Part shown: in pieces, positions 36,957 to 46,145 of the stretch
Numbering within the stretch: position 1 is the stretch's first letter
Layout: each line of letters opens with the position of its first letter
Program-made: the position numbers and the translations under genes
Source: Primorskyibacter flagellatus
GTDB taxonomy: Bacteria; Pseudomonadota; Alphaproteobacteria; Rhodobacterales; Rhodobacteraceae
Length of the DNA stretch: 64,000 bases
Reading direction: 5' to 3'
Assembly (NCBI RefSeq): GCF_900176485.1
Contig: NZ_FWYD01000016.1
Coordinates: 1 to 64,000 of the forward strand
Notes under the pieces: model-generated
What the model was told of the DNA's origin: nothing
Database searches by the model: none
Seen by the model: only the letters and a program-made list of their open reading frames with translations

Positions 36957-37180
36957 CCGAAATTCGACAGCGAAAGACCGAATGGGACAGCGCCCGGTGG
37001 AAGCGCCATCCTCGCAAATGCTGATCGTCGTTGATGCGCGCGACATCGGCGAACCGCTTGGCCAGTATCTGGGCAAGCCGATGATGGAGGCGACACCGCG
37101 TGCCCGCCTCGACCACCGATGCCACTCAGCGCAGAAGAAGCCATGCCAGTTTGCGACGAAAGACACTTGAATTGCGATTT

Positions 37181-37204
37181 ATATATCTATACTACATGAT
37201 ATAT
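37181..37204 (+). promoter_or_regulatory. Inverted repeat at arsR start, probable ArsR operator
   Basis: ATATATC at 37181-37187 and GATATAT at 37198-37204 form a perfect 7-bp inverted repeat with a 10-base spacer. The right arm overlaps the arsR ATG. ArsR proteins commonly repress by binding such AT-rich dyads at their own promoter. Confidence 0.55.
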
Positions 37205-37532
37205 GGATAAGAATTACGCACTCGACGCCTTTGCCGCCCTCAGCCAGTCCACCCGGCTCGACGTGTTCCGCCTGCTGATCAAGGCCGGAGGAGCGGGCAT
37301 GTCGGCGGGCGACATCGGCGAGACCCTCGGGGTACGCCAGAACACGATGTCGGCCAACTTGGGCGTTCTTGCCCGATCCGGTCTGATCCGTAGCGCGCGG
37401 GAAGGACGCAGTATCCGCTATTTCGCCGACATGGAGGGAATGCGCGGCCTGCTGGCGTTCCTGATGGAGGATTGCTGCGGCGGACGTCCCGAACTGTGTC
37501 AGCCGATCATCAACGAGCTCGCCTGCTGCTAG
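37203..37532 (+). CDS. arsR: ArsR-family arsenic-responsive repressor
   Basis: 109 residues with a winged helix (MSAGDIGETLGVRQNTMS, about 34-52). Cysteine pairs near the C-terminus (EDCCGGRPELC and ACC at the end) are candidates for As(III) binding, as in C-terminal ArsR types. First gene of the arsenic operon. It probably represses its own promoter through the 37181-37204 dyad. Confidence 0.88.
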   Translation: MDKNYALDAFAALSQSTRLDVFRLLIKAGGAGMSAGDIGETLGVRQNTMSANLGVLARSGLIRSAREGRSIRYFADMEGMRGLLAFLMEDCCGGRPELCQPIINELACC

Positions 37533-37541
37533 GAGATTTTC

Positions 37542-37637
37542 ATGGCCACCGAGCCCTATAACGTTCTGTTTGCCTGCACCCACAATACCGCCCGGTCGAT
37601 CATCGCGGAAGCGATCATGAACCCGATGGCCGGTTGA
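37542..37637 (+). pseudogene. arsC: Truncated low-molecular-weight-phosphatase-type arsenate reductase
   Basis: 31 codons. The start MATEPYNVLFACTHNTARS carries the CX5R phosphate loop (CTHNTAR) of LMW-PTPase-type ArsC and AEAIMN of the next helix, then a TGA follows after NPMAG. Normal proteins have 130-170 residues. It sits 9 bases after arsR with AGGAG upstream, at the usual position of arsC, and the next gene begins 23 bases later. A deletion has removed the remainder. Confidence 0.8.
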
Positions 37638-37660
37638 TTCCGAAATCCTGAGAGTTTGAC

Positions 37661-38728
37661 ATGACCGATACTTCGCTTCCCGCTGCGGCGGGTCTTGGAA
37701 CCTTCGAGCGTTGGCTGTCCGTCTGGGTGGCGCTTGCCATCGGGGCGGGACTGCTGCTGGGCAACCTTTTTCCGGGCCTCTTCGGTGCTCTGGCCGCACT
37801 GGAGGTCGCTTCGGTCAACCTGCCCGTCGCGGTCCTGATCTGGGCGATGGTCTATCCGATGATGGTCGGCGTGGACTTCGGCTCCCTCGCCCGCGTCGGG
37901 GACAAGCCGAAAGGGCTGGTTGTCACGCTGGTGGTGAATTGGCTGATCAAGCCCTTCACTATGGCGGCGCTCGGCGTACTGTTCTTCGAGCACGTCTTCG
38001 CCGGGCTGATCCCGCCGGACGATGCGCAAGCCTATCTTGCGGGCGTGATCCTGTTGGGGGCCGCGCCCTGCACGGCGATGGTGTTCGTCTGGTCGAACCT
38101 GACGCGCGGCGACGCGACCTATACGCTTGTGCAGGTCAGTGTGAACGACGTGGTAATGGTGTTCGCCTTCGCCCCCATCGTGGCCTTTCTTCTGGGAGTG
38201 ACGGATATTGTCGTGCCTTGGGACACGCTGCTTCTGTCGGTCGGCCTCTACGTCATGCTTCCGCTGCTGGCGGGGTACTTGACCCGCCGGAACCTGGTTG
38301 CCAAGGGGGGCGAGGCGGCGGTGGATGCGTTCAAGGCCCGTGTGCAGCCTTTCTCGATCATCGGGTTGCTGGTAACGGTCGTGTTGCTTTTCGGCTTCCA
38401 GGGTGAGGTGATCCTCGACCGCCCGCTTGTCATCTTTCTGATCGCCATCCCGCTGCTTATCCAGTCCTACGGCATCTTTTTTGTCGCTTACGGTGCAGCA
38501 CGGGCCTGGGGCATCCCGTTCAACGTGGCCGCGCCCTGCGCGCTGATCGGAACGTCCAACTTCTTTGAACTGGCTGTCGCCGTCGCCATCAGCCTGTTCG
38601 GTCTTGGCTCCGGGGCAGCACTGGCCACGGTGGTCGGCGTGCTGGTGGAAGTGCCGGTGATGCTGTCTCTCGTCGCCTTGGCCAACCGGACGAAACACTG
38701 GTTTCCTGCGGAAGAGGGCGCGTCGTGA
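37661..38728 (+). CDS. acr3: Arsenite efflux transporter Acr3
   Basis: 355 residues with about ten membrane helices. ACR3 signatures: [19 protein letters not shown], the conserved cysteine in [18 protein letters not shown] and the [13 protein letters not shown] region. Exports As(III). Overlaps the following arsC by 4 bases. Confidence 0.95.
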   Translation: MTDTSLPAAAGLGTFERWLSVWVALAIGAGLLLGNLFPGLFGALAALEVASVNLPVAVLIWAMVYPMMVGVDFGSLARVGDKPKGLVVTLVVNWLIKPFTMAALGVLFFEHVFAGLIPPDDAQAYLAGVILLGAAPCTAMVFVWSNLTRGDATYTLVQVSVNDVVMVFAFAPIVAFLLGVTDIVVPWDTLLLSVGLYVMLPLLAGYLTRRNLVAKGGEAAVDAFKARVQPFSIIGLLVTVVLLFGFQGEVILDRPLVIFLIAIPLLIQSYGIFFVAYGAARAWGIPFNVAAPCALIGTSNFFELAVAVAISLFGLGSGAALATVVGVLVEVPVMLSLVALANRTKHWFPAEEGAS

Positions 38729-39147
38729 GCATCGTCATCCATCACAACCCCGAATGCGGCACCTCGCGCAACGTGCTGACGATCATCGAGGCGTCGGGCG
38801 CAACGCCGGTGGTGATCCCCTATCTTGAAACCGGCTGGACCCGCCCCCAGCTTCTGGCGCTTTTCGCGGCCGCTGGCCTGACACCCCGCACCGCGCTGCG
38901 GACAACAAAATCCCCGGCGGAAGAGTTGGGGCTGCTCGATCCGTCGGTCAGCGACGACGCGATCCTCGCCGCGATGCTGGCACACCCCGTTCTGGTCAAC
39001 CGTCCCATCGTCTGTTCGCCCAAGGGCGTGCGCCTGTGCCGTCCGAGCGAGACGGTACTCGACCTGCTGGGCAACCTGCCGCCGGGTCCAATGGCGAAAG
39101 AGGATGGTACGCCACTGATTGACGCGGAAGGAAATCGCCTTGCCTGA
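38725..39147 (+). CDS. arsC: Glutaredoxin-dependent arsenate reductase
   Basis: 140 residues. Active-site [10 protein letters not shown] with catalytic Cys12 and the arginines in [18 protein letters not shown] fit the E. coli R773-type ArsC. Reduces As(V) to As(III) for export by Acr3. It supplies the function lost by the truncated gene at 37542. Confidence 0.95.
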   Translation: MSIVIHHNPECGTSRNVLTIIEASGATPVVIPYLETGWTRPQLLALFAAAGLTPRTALRTTKSPAEELGLLDPSVSDDAILAAMLAHPVLVNRPIVCSPKGVRLCRPSETVLDLLGNLPPGPMAKEDGTPLIDAEGNRLA

Positions 39148-39850
39148 CACACCGAACCTAGACGAAAGCCATTTCGCGCCAATCGACGCGAAGCGTTTGC
39201 TGCCAACGGAACGAGCAACACACGCCCCGCGCATCCTGCTGCTTTACGGCTCCCTGCGGGAGCGTTCCTTCAGTCGACTGATGACGGAAGAGGCCGCGCG
39301 CGTCCTGAGGCGGTTCGGGGCTGAAACACGCACCTATCGGCCCTCCGGTCTGCCCTTGCCGGACGACGCGGACGCCGATCATCCGAAGGTGCAGGAGCTG
39401 CGGGATCTGGTCGCCTGGTCCGAAGGCATGGTCTGGTGCTCGCCGGAGCGACACGGCGCGATGACCGGCATCATGAAAACCCAGATCGACTGGATACCGC
39501 TTTCTCTCGGCGGCGTGCGTCCGACGCAAGGGAAGACGCTGGCTGTCATGCAGGTCAGCGGCGGATCGCAGAGCTTCAACGCCGTGAACCAACTCCGCAT
39601 CCTCGGCCGCTGGATGCGTCTGCTGACCATTCCGAACCAATCCTCCACCCCGAAGGCGTTTCTGGAGTTCGATGACGCGGGCCGCATGAGACCCTCGCCG
39701 TTCTACGACCGGATGGTCGATGTCATGGAGGAGCTGATGAAGTTCACGCTTCTGACACGCGACAACAAGGACTTCCTGCTCGACCGCTACAGCGAACGAA
39801 AGGAAAGCGTTGCGGACCTGTCAAGGCGGGTGAACCAGAAAGCGATCTGA
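39140..39850 (+). CDS. arsH: ArsH NADPH-dependent FMN reductase
   Basis: 236 residues. I chose TTG at 39140 because GGAAGGAA lies 6 bases upstream and the protein then starts [12 protein letters not shown], normal for ArsH; another TTG lies at 39119. Flavodoxin-like motifs: [13 protein letters not shown] and [13 protein letters not shown]. ArsH oxidises trivalent organoarsenicals. It overlaps the arsC end by 8 bases and closes the operon. Confidence 0.93.
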   Translation: MPDTPNLDESHFAPIDAKRLLPTERATHAPRILLLYGSLRERSFSRLMTEEAARVLRRFGAETRTYRPSGLPLPDDADADHPKVQELRDLVAWSEGMVWCSPERHGAMTGIMKTQIDWIPLSLGGVRPTQGKTLAVMQVSGGSQSFNAVNQLRILGRWMRLLTIPNQSSTPKAFLEFDDAGRMRPSPFYDRMVDVMEELMKFTLLTRDNKDFLLDRYSERKESVADLSRRVNQKAI

Positions 39851-40409
39851 CTGCATTTCAATGCGCGGCAGAGCCAGAGCTGCTCTTCAGGCGTGCCGCT
39901 CCTCGCCATCGCCCATCCGCTGCCCCGGTGCGATGTATTCGAGGCCGGTGGCGTATGCCTTGGGGGAAGCAACGGTGAAGGCCTGAACAGATCATCCGGG
40001 CCTCGCGCTGACGCCGGCGGTGCGTAACACGCACCTGATTGTCATGTAGAAACTGCATGTAAGTTCAGAGGCCGCTTCGAACGGGATCGCGCCCCTTGCC
40101 TTGGCGCAGGCACTTGCTGAGATGTTTTCTCCCCTGGACGCCGCCTCGGCCCATCGACCTTACGATATGGATCGGTGCAGTGCTAGCCGTCGTCGTCGGC
40201 ACCAAGAATTGCAGATGATCGATTCCACCGGCACCAGCCAGTCGTGGTTCTGTCGGTCACATTGCGGGTTTTCGAGGCGCTCAGCCTTTCGCGCCGTGTG
40301 CTTTCTCTGAACAAGACTGATCGCAGCGGTATCGCGCAATACCAGGCGCGGCATTGTGGCGGCGGGGGGCAAAGGCGATCATGCCGTCGGACTGATCAAG
40401 GAGATTGAT
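39851..40409. other. Intergenic region between ars and aromatic island
   Basis: 559 bases without a supportable gene. Short frames on both strands look random. The only clear element is GGTAT-N6-ATACC at 40328-40343, listed separately. Confidence 0.5.
40328..40343 (+). promoter_or_regulatory. GGTAT-N6-ATACC dyad, probable LysR-type operator
   Basis: GGTAT at 40328-40332 and ATACC at 40339-40343 form a perfect inverted repeat with a 6-base spacer, 67 bases before the first gene of the BKACE operon. The same dyad, with the same spacer, lies in the monooxygenase/FMN-adenylyltransferase promoter at 46778-46793. The ATAC/GTAT half-sites resemble those of BenM/CatM-type regulators; the LysR gene at 42527 is the natural candidate. 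Confidence 0.6.
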
Positions 40410-40784
40410 GTGCTCGAACGAATTAAAGCGATGCAACAGGCGCTGGCCCGGACGCCGCATCTTGTCAGGCTGGGGCGGCTGTTTTCCGAAACGGTGCTAC
40501 TCCAGGTGGACGAGGCGGAATACTATCTTCACTTCGACAAGGGCGAGCTTGTCGCCATAGAGCCCGGTCCCAGCCGCAAGATTGCCTGGTGCTTTGCCAT
40601 CCGGACCGACGCCGCGGCGCTGCGGGCCTATTGGACGGCGCGGCCAACGCCCGGTTTCCACGACCTGTTCGGTCTGGTCAAGATCGACCGGGCAAGGATC
40701 GACGGTGACATTCTGTGCTTGGTCAAGAACCTGCGCTTCTTCAAGGAATTCCTCTCCCTCGGACGCGAGGAGGTGCCGGCATGA
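40410..40784 (+). CDS. Small protein of the BKACE operon, possibly SCP2-like
   Basis: 124 residues from a GTG at 40410, supported by AAGGAG six bases upstream. Key stretches are LLQVDEAEYYLHFDKGELV and ALRAYWTARPTPGFHDLFGL, a beta-rich N-terminal half followed by a helical end, which recalls sterol-carrier-protein-2 folds that hold hydrophobic ligands. I am not certain of the family. It overlaps the hydrolase start (ATGA) and so belongs to the same operon. Confidence 0.7.
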   Translation: MLERIKAMQQALARTPHLVRLGRLFSETVLLQVDEAEYYLHFDKGELVAIEPGPSRKIAWCFAIRTDAAALRAYWTARPTPGFHDLFGLVKIDRARIDGDILCLVKNLRFFKEFLSLGREEVPA

Positions 40785-41638
40785 GCATTGAACCCATTAC
40801 CGGACGCTATGCGACCGTCGAGATCGAGGGCCGCGCCCAGCGGATCTATTTCGAAGAGGCCGGTTCGGGCCGTCCCGTGTTGTGCCTGCACACGGCAGGT
40901 GCGGACACCCGGCAATGGCGGCACCTGATGAACGATGCCGCGGTGACCCGCGACCATCGGCTGATTGCTTTTGACATGCCTTGGCATGGCAAGTCGCTGC
41001 CTCCCCAGGGTTTCGAGCGCGAAGAATACCTGCTGACCACCGAGACCTACATCGCCACGGTGCTGGCCGTCTGCGAGGCGCTTGGACTGGAGCGTCCCAT
41101 TCTTGCCGGATGCTCCATGGGCGGGCGGATCGCCTTGCAATTGGCGGCCCTGCATCCCGAACGGTTTGCCGGGTTCATCGCCATAGAGGCATCGGATTTC
41201 CAGCCCGCCTGGTATGACATCGACTGGTTCGACCGGCCCGACGCGCATGGCGGGCAGATGGGGGCGGCGCTGGTATCCGCCAATATTTCTCCCTATGCCC
41301 CCGACGCCGAGCGCTGGAATACGCTCTGGATGTTCATGGCCAGCGGGCCGGGCGTGTTTCGCGGCGACCTGAGCTTTTACACCCGTGACGACAGTCTGAT
41401 CGGACGGCTGGCGCGGATCGACACCAGCCAGACCCCGGTGCATCTGCTGGTCGGTGCCTATGACCTGACCTGTACCCCGGAGGACGCGGAACGCACCGCT
41501 GCGGCGATCCACGGCGCGACCTGCACGGTCATGGACGAACTCGGCCATTTCCCGATGAGCGAACATCCCGAGGGGTTTCGGCCCTTCTTCATCGACGCCC
41601 TCGCGCGGATGACGGCAGGCAAGGAGGTCGCGGCATGA
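40781..41638 (+). CDS. Alpha/beta hydrolase
   Basis: 285 residues from the ATG overlapping the previous stop. Oxyanion region LCLHTAGADTRQW, nucleophile S112 in AGCSMGGR, acid in VGAYDLTC and His in DELGHFPMSEHPEGF form a complete triad. Length and arrangement resemble enol-lactone or C-C bond hydrolases of aromatic pathways. By position it could hydrolyse a lactone made by the cycloisomerase-family enzyme; that is inference. Overlaps BKACE gene by 4 bases. Confidence 0.85.
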   Translation: MSIEPITGRYATVEIEGRAQRIYFEEAGSGRPVLCLHTAGADTRQWRHLMNDAAVTRDHRLIAFDMPWHGKSLPPQGFEREEYLLTTETYIATVLAVCEALGLERPILAGCSMGGRIALQLAALHPERFAGFIAIEASDFQPAWYDIDWFDRPDAHGGQMGAALVSANISPYAPDAERWNTLWMFMASGPGVFRGDLSFYTRDDSLIGRLARIDTSQTPVHLLVGAYDLTCTPEDAERTAAAIHGATCTVMDELGHFPMSEHPEGFRPFFIDALARMTAGKEVAA

Positions 41639-42477
41639 GCAATCCTTGCATCATCTGTGTGGCCATCACCGGGTCATTGCCGCAGAAGTCTGACAATCCG
41701 GCGGTGCCTGTCTCGATCGAGGAGCAAGTGGAAAGCACGCAGGCGGCGCATGAGGCAGGGGCGAGCATCGTTCATGCCCATGTGCGAAATCCTGACGGCA
41801 CCCCAAGTTCCGACCCAGAGCGTTTCGCCCGCCTGCTGGAGGGTCTGCGCAAGCATTGTCCGGAAATCTTGGTCCAGTTCTCTACCGGTGGCCGGTCGGG
41901 CGCTGGCCACGAGCGCGGCGGGATGTTGCGGCTGAAGCCGGACATGGCCTCGCTTTCGGTCGGATCCAACAACTTCCCGACCAGGGTCTACGAAAACCCG
42001 CCTCAGTTGGTCGACTGGCTGGCGGCGGAGATGGCCGCACATGGGGTGCGGCCCGAGATAGAGGCTTTCGACCTGTCGCATATCCTGATGGCTCATCGCA
42101 TGTGGCAGGACGGCCGCCTGCGCGACCGTCCTTATGTGCAGTTCGTGATGGGCGTGCAGAACGCCATGCCCGCCGACCAAGAGGTCTTTGACTACTATGT
42201 GCGGACGATGCACCGCCTGTTCGGCACGGATGCGCCGTGGTGCGCCGCCGGCATCGGACGGCACCAGATCGAGCTGAACGACTGGGCGATCCGGGCAGGG
42301 GGCCATGTCCGCACCGGGCTGGAGGACAATGTCAGGCTGGACCGGCATACCCTGGCACCATCCAATGCGGCGCTGGTGGCCAAGGCGGTGACGCTCTGTG
42401 AGCGATACGAACGCCCGGTCGCCACCCCTTACGAGACCCGCGCCATTCTCGGCTTGCACCAGCCGGTCGTGGCTTGA
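41635..42477 (+). CDS. Beta-keto acid cleavage enzyme (BKACE, DUF849)
   Basis: 280 residues. BKACE hallmarks: VAITGSLPQKSDNPAVP at the N-terminus, H47/H49 of VHAHVRNPDG as metal ligands, FSTGGRSG, SLSVGSNNFP and GIGRHQIEL. Known members cleave a beta-keto acid with acetyl-CoA to acetoacetate and a shorter CoA ester. Here it is the last gene of an operon in an aromatic-ring-cleavage island, so 3-oxoadipate or an analogue is a reasonable substrate. Confidence 0.88.
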   Translation: MSNPCIICVAITGSLPQKSDNPAVPVSIEEQVESTQAAHEAGASIVHAHVRNPDGTPSSDPERFARLLEGLRKHCPEILVQFSTGGRSGAGHERGGMLRLKPDMASLSVGSNNFPTRVYENPPQLVDWLAAEMAAHGVRPEIEAFDLSHILMAHRMWQDGRLRDRPYVQFVMGVQNAMPADQEVFDYYVRTMHRLFGTDAPWCAAGIGRHQIELNDWAIRAGGHVRTGLEDNVRLDRHTLAPSNAALVAKAVTLCERYERPVATPYETRAILGLHQPVVA

Positions 42478-42492
42478 GAGTGGTTTCCACTC

Positions 42493-42520
42493 GGCGCGCT
42501 GCCACCGGCGCGCCTTTTCC
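42493..42520 (+). terminator. Terminator between convergent BKACE and LysR genes
   Basis: GGCGCGC (42493-42499) and GCGCGCC (42508-42514) pair as a 7-bp stem with an 8-base loop and are followed by TTTT. It lies 16 bases after the BKACE stop and just before the end of the opposite LysR gene. Confidence 0.65.
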
Positions 42521-42526
42521 CGGTGA

Positions 42527-43429
42527 TTACCGGCCGTCCTTCTGGATCTTGCGGGCAAAGCTCTTGGCAAGAGTGGCGAAATTTTGGGTATGTATGCCTT
42601 GGTTGTCTTGCCGCACGGCGAGGGAAATCGTCGTCCCCGGATTGTGCCCCTCGTAGTCGCGGTAGACCACCCCATGTCGCGGCGACAGCGAAACCGAGCG
42701 CGGCACCAGCGCAATCCCGACCCCGACCGAGACCAGCGAGATCGCGGTCTGGAAGTCTTGGGCCAGGACTTCCTTGGCGGGGATGAAGCCTTCCTTCTTG
42801 CACACGTCGAGGATCTGATCGGCAAAGCTGGGCCGGGGACGACGCGGATAGAGCACGAAAGTCTCGCGTTTCAAATCGGACAGGCGCGGCACCTTGGCGC
42901 GGGCCAGATCGGATTCGGCCGGAACGGCCAAGATCAGCGGTTCTTCGTGGAACGGGAAACAGCGGATCTCGTCGTCGACCAGTGCCGGGCGGGCAAAGGC
43001 CACATCGATCTGGCGCGCGATCAGGGCGGTCTTCAGCTCGGCATTGTTCATCGCCGACAGCGCCAGTTCGATGTCGGGATAGGCATTGCGAAACTCGCGG
43101 ATCAGCTCTGGCAGGACGCCGTGGCTGGCGGTGCCGACAAAGGCGATGCGCAACCGGCCCGCCGCGCCTTCACCGATGCGCCGGACCTCACGTTCGGCGC
43201 GCTCGACCTGATCCATGATGTCACGCCCACGCTTGAGCAGGGCATCTCCGGCCTGGGTCCGGCGGATCTGGCTGCGGGAGCGGTCGAAAAGCAACACGCC
43301 CAGGTCGGACTCGAGCTGCGCGATCTGGCGGCTGAGAGGTGGCTGCGCGATGCCAAGGCGCGTCGCGGCGCGGCCGAAATGCAGCTCTTCGGCCACTGCC
43401 ACGAAATAACTCAATCGCCTGAAATCCAT
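42527..43429 (-). CDS. LysR-family regulator of the aromatic island
   Basis: 300 residues from MDFRRLSYFVAVAEELHFGR (ATG at 43427-43429); an in-frame extension upstream is less likely. Winged helix with TRLGIAQPPLSRQIAQLE and an effector domain (AGRLRIAFVGTASHG) place it near CatR/CatM/BenM-type regulators of catechol pathways. It follows the cycloisomerase gene on the same strand (51 bp) and converges on the BKACE operon. I infer it binds the ATACC/GGTAT elements at 40328 and 46767, probably with a muconate-type inducer. Confidence 0.88.
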   Translation of the reverse strand: MDFRRLSYFVAVAEELHFGRAATRLGIAQPPLSRQIAQLESDLGVLLFDRSRSQIRRTQAGDALLKRGRDIMDQVERAEREVRRIGEGAAGRLRIAFVGTASHGVLPELIREFRNAYPDIELALSAMNNAELKTALIARQIDVAFARPALVDDEIRCFPFHEEPLILAVPAESDLARAKVPRLSDLKRETFVLYPRRPRPSFADQILDVCKKEGFIPAKEVLAQDFQTAISLVSVGVGIALVPRSVSLSPRHGVVYRDYEGHNPGTTISLAVRQDNQGIHTQNFATLAKSFARKIQKDGR

Positions 43430-43480
43430 AGCCGTCCTCCCCTCGGCCATCATCCGACACCCATCCGCACGGAACAAGCC

Positions 43481-44659
43481 CTACGAGGGTCGCAGGGCAT
43501 CGCGCAGGCGGTCTTCGTCGAGATGCACGCCAAGGCCCGGCCCCTGCGGCACGCGGAGGTGGAAATCCTCGATCACCAGCGGGTCACGCACGATTTCCGA
43601 GACATGCAGGCGCGGGCCGAAATGCTCGCATCCCCAAGGCAGACGTGGCAGCGTGGCGAAGACCGCCAGATGCGCCGCGGCCCCGATCGAACCTTCCAGC
43701 AAGCAGCCGCCGTAAAGCTCCATGCCGCTGCTTTCCGCGACCCTTGCCGCCTGGGACAGCGCCATAAGCCCGCCGCTCTTGACCAGTTTCAGCGAGTAAA
43801 CGCTGCCGCAGCCCATGGTGCCGGCGCGGGTAATCTCGCGGTGGGAAAAGGCGGCTTCGTCGACCATCAGGGGGATCGGGCTCTGCGCGGCCACCCGTGC
43901 CATGCCCTCGAAATCGTCGCCGGGCAGCGGTTGTTCGATCAGGTCGACCTGCAATTCCTTCAAGATTGGCAGGTAGCGGCGGCAGTCGGCTTCGCTCCAA
44001 GCCTGATTCACGTCGACGATCAGGCGGCGCATTTCCGGCACCTCGTCGCGCAATTTTTGCAGGCGGCGCAAGTCGGCTTCGGGGCTGGCAAAGCCGAGCT
44101 TGATCTTGAAGTCACGGTGTTCACGGGTGGCCAGCTTGGCGCGTGCCTCCTCGACCTCCTGGTCGGCATCACCCGAGGCCAGCGCCCAGAGCACCGGCAC
44201 GCTCTCGCGCAATGCCCCGCCGAGGAGAGTCGTCACGGACAGGTCGAGAGACCGCGCGAGGGCATCGAAGGTCGCCGTCTCGATGGCCCCCTTGGCGGAA
44301 TTGTTGCGAAAGGCGGCCCGGGACATGCGCGCTGCCACCTCGGCGGGCCGTGCGGCGGGACAGCCGATCAGCGCGGGTGACAAATAGCGCGTCACCACCG
44401 CCTGGATCGATTCCACCGATTCTTCGGCCCAGCGGGGCCCGCCAAGCACCGCCGCCTCGCCGATGCCTTCGATTCCGTTGGCCAGCCGCACCCGGACCAG
44501 CACAAACTCGCGCTTGCTGAACTCGGTGTTGGACAGCCGATGCGCACGAATGCTGGGCAGGGTAACGATCTGGGCCCGGATCTCGCGGATGGCGGTCCGG
44601 CTGATGAAGTCCTGGTCCTGCGTCACGGTATCGACGACCTCGGCGGTGGAATACGCCAT
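43481..44659 (-). CDS. Muconate cycloisomerase family enzyme
   Basis: 392 residues, enolase superfamily. N-terminal capping domain (to about 145), then the barrel with the KxK motif in RDFKIKLGF, metal ligands in IVDVNQAWSE, LIEQPLPGDDF and VDEAAFSH, and the SLKLVKSGG lysine. These match CatB-type enzymes that convert cis,cis-muconate to muconolactone; chloromuconate or other substituted substrates are possible. AAGGAG precedes the ATG. Downstream of the intradiol dioxygenase (62 bp). Confidence 0.87.
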   Translation of the reverse strand: MAYSTAEVVDTVTQDQDFISRTAIREIRAQIVTLPSIRAHRLSNTEFSKREFVLVRVRLANGIEGIGEAAVLGGPRWAEESVESIQAVVTRYLSPALIGCPAARPAEVAARMSRAAFRNNSAKGAIETATFDALARSLDLSVTTLLGGALRESVPVLWALASGDADQEVEEARAKLATREHRDFKIKLGFASPEADLRRLQKLRDEVPEMRRLIVDVNQAWSEADCRRYLPILKELQVDLIEQPLPGDDFEGMARVAAQSPIPLMVDEAAFSHREITRAGTMGCGSVYSLKLVKSGGLMALSQAARVAESSGMELYGGCLLEGSIGAAAHLAVFATLPRLPWGCEHFGPRLHVSEIVRDPLVIEDFHLRVPQGPGLGVHLDEDRLRDALRPS

Positions 44660-44721
44660 TGGGTTCTCCTTGGGATAAAGAAGCGGACGCCCCGAAGGAC
44701 GCCCGCGAGGCGAGGTTACGG

Positions 44722-45591
44722 TTACTCGGCGGCCACCGCCTGGGCCTCGGCATCGCGCTTGAGGCGGAAATCGAAGCGCATCACCAGGTCGGTGTCGGCA
44801 CCATCGGGCGCTGGTTTCATGTCACCGATCAGGCTCTCTTTGACGGCAAAGACAGAGTCGTTGTCGAGATACTCGGTCTCGCTGTCGTAGATCTGGCTGA
44901 TCAAAGGCTTGTAGCCTGGCTTCGAGATCATGAAGTGAATGTGGCCGGGGCGCATCGGGTGGTGGCCCATGTAGTTCAGCAGTTCGCCGGCCGCCCCATC
45001 ATAGGGGATCGGATAGGGCTCGGGGCGCAGGCCGACGAAATCATAAGAGCCATCGGCCTCGGTCAGGAAGCGGCCGCGCAGGTTGTAATCGGGCTGCTCA
45101 GGGTCCTGCTGTTCGTAAAGCCCGTTCGGCGCATCCTCCCAGACGTCGATTTGCACGCCTTCGATGGGATCGCCCTTGGTATCCACGACACGGCCCGAAA
45201 CGCGCACGGTTTTCTGACCTTCGAAGTCCTTTTGCACGATGCTGGCACCCTTGGGCAGGACTGGCGGGTTCTCGCGGTAGAACGGGCCCAGCACGGTGCT
45301 TTCGCTTTCACCGTCGGTGACCTGGTTGTCGAGCATGTCGACCAGAACCTCGACGCCGAGGATATCGCAGATCAGGATGAATTCGTTGCGCGCCTCGCTT
45401 GAAATATCGCCCGCGCGGCGCATCCATTCGCAGCCCTCCAGCCATTCGCCGTGGGTCAGGTTCACCTCTTTGACGAAGGCGTGGAAATGCTTCAGCGCCG
45501 AGGTCATGATCTCGCGGTTGCGTTCTGGAATATCGGGTTTCATCGCGCCGGTGACGGCCTCGGTGATGTTGTCCAGGGTGATGTTTCGCAT
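44722..45591 (-). CDS. Intradiol ring-cleavage dioxygenase (catechol/hydroxyquinol 1,2-type)
   Basis: 289 residues. The N-terminal helical dimerisation domain (to about 100) and VLGPFYRENPP resemble hydroxyquinol and chlorocatechol dioxygenases. Iron ligands are all present: Y159 (NGLYEQQ), Y193 (EPYPIPYDG), H217 and H219 (RPGHIHF). It opens the ring between the hydroxyls. The cycloisomerase downstream argues for a catechol-type substrate, the N-terminal similarity for hydroxyquinol; sequence alone does not decide. AGGAGGAG ribosome-binding site. Confidence 0.88.
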   Translation of the reverse strand: MRNITLDNITEAVTGAMKPDIPERNREIMTSALKHFHAFVKEVNLTHGEWLEGCEWMRRAGDISSEARNEFILICDILGVEVLVDMLDNQVTDGESESTVLGPFYRENPPVLPKGASIVQKDFEGQKTVRVSGRVVDTKGDPIEGVQIDVWEDAPNGLYEQQDPEQPDYNLRGRFLTEADGSYDFVGLRPEPYPIPYDGAAGELLNYMGHHPMRPGHIHFMISKPGYKPLISQIYDSETEYLDNDSVFAVKESLIGDMKPAPDGADTDLVMRFDFRLKRDAEAQAVAAE

Positions 45592-45623
45592 GGGTTTCTC
45601 CTCCTTTGCGTATGTGGTGGGCG

Positions 45624-46145
45624 TTACCAGATCGCCTCGGCGATAGGATCGCAGAGTTCCGGTGCTGGGGCCTGTCCGCCGATGACGCCGAAGCGGCCCT
45701 TGTAGAAGATCAGCGGTCGCGCACCGGGATCGGTGAGCAGCCGGCTGACATGGCCGATGAAGATCGTGTGATCGCCGGCCTGCACCTCGTTGACGATGTC
45801 GCAGGCATAGGCCGCCAGCGCACCGCGGATCACCGGCAGGCGGTCGAGATCGTCGAACGGATTGGCAAGGCCTTCGACGGGCCGTCCCGCGAAGTGCCAG
45901 GCCAACCGCTCGGAGCCTTCGGCGAGCGTACTGACCGAGAAGCGGCCGGTCTGTCGCAGATGTGGCAGGATCTTCGCGCGCTCCCCGATGGAGACCGAGA
46001 TCAGCGGCGGGTCAAGCGAGATCGACATGAAGGCATTGGCGGTCATGCCGTGGTCGCCATCGGCATGGCGCGTGGCGATGACGTTGACGCCGGTGCCAAA
46101 AAGGCCGCAGGCATCGCGAAGCTGGCGGGGATCAAGTTGGGTCAT
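45624..46145 (-). CDS. Flavin reductase partner of the monooxygenase (HpaC/TftC type)
   Basis: 173 residues from the ATG at 46143-46145. Flavin-reductase domain features: GTGVNVIATRHADG, MTANAFMSISLDPPLISVSI, GRFSVSTLAEG and the C-terminal PLIFYKGRFGVIGG. It supplies reduced flavin to the divergent monooxygenase. Its start overlaps the FMN adenylyltransferase stop by 4 bases. Confidence 0.9.
   Translation of the reverse strand: MTQLDPRQLRDACGLFGTGVNVIATRHADGDHGMTANAFMSISLDPPLISVSIGERAKILPHLRQTGRFSVSTLAEGSERLAWHFAGRPVEGLANPFDDLDRLPVIRGALAAYACDIVNEVQAGDHTIFIGHVSRLLTDPGARPLIFYKGRFGVIGGQAPAPELCDPIAEAIW

Noticed and set aside
36684-37166. Minus-strand frames over the integrase stub and pre-ars region
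   Set aside because: Translations have no domain features and overlap the recognisable integrase fragment on the plus strand.
42584-44380. A 598-codon open frame antisense to the LysR and cycloisomerase genes
   Set aside because: Same reasoning: a reverse-strand artefact of high-GC codons; no domain and no ribosome-binding site.
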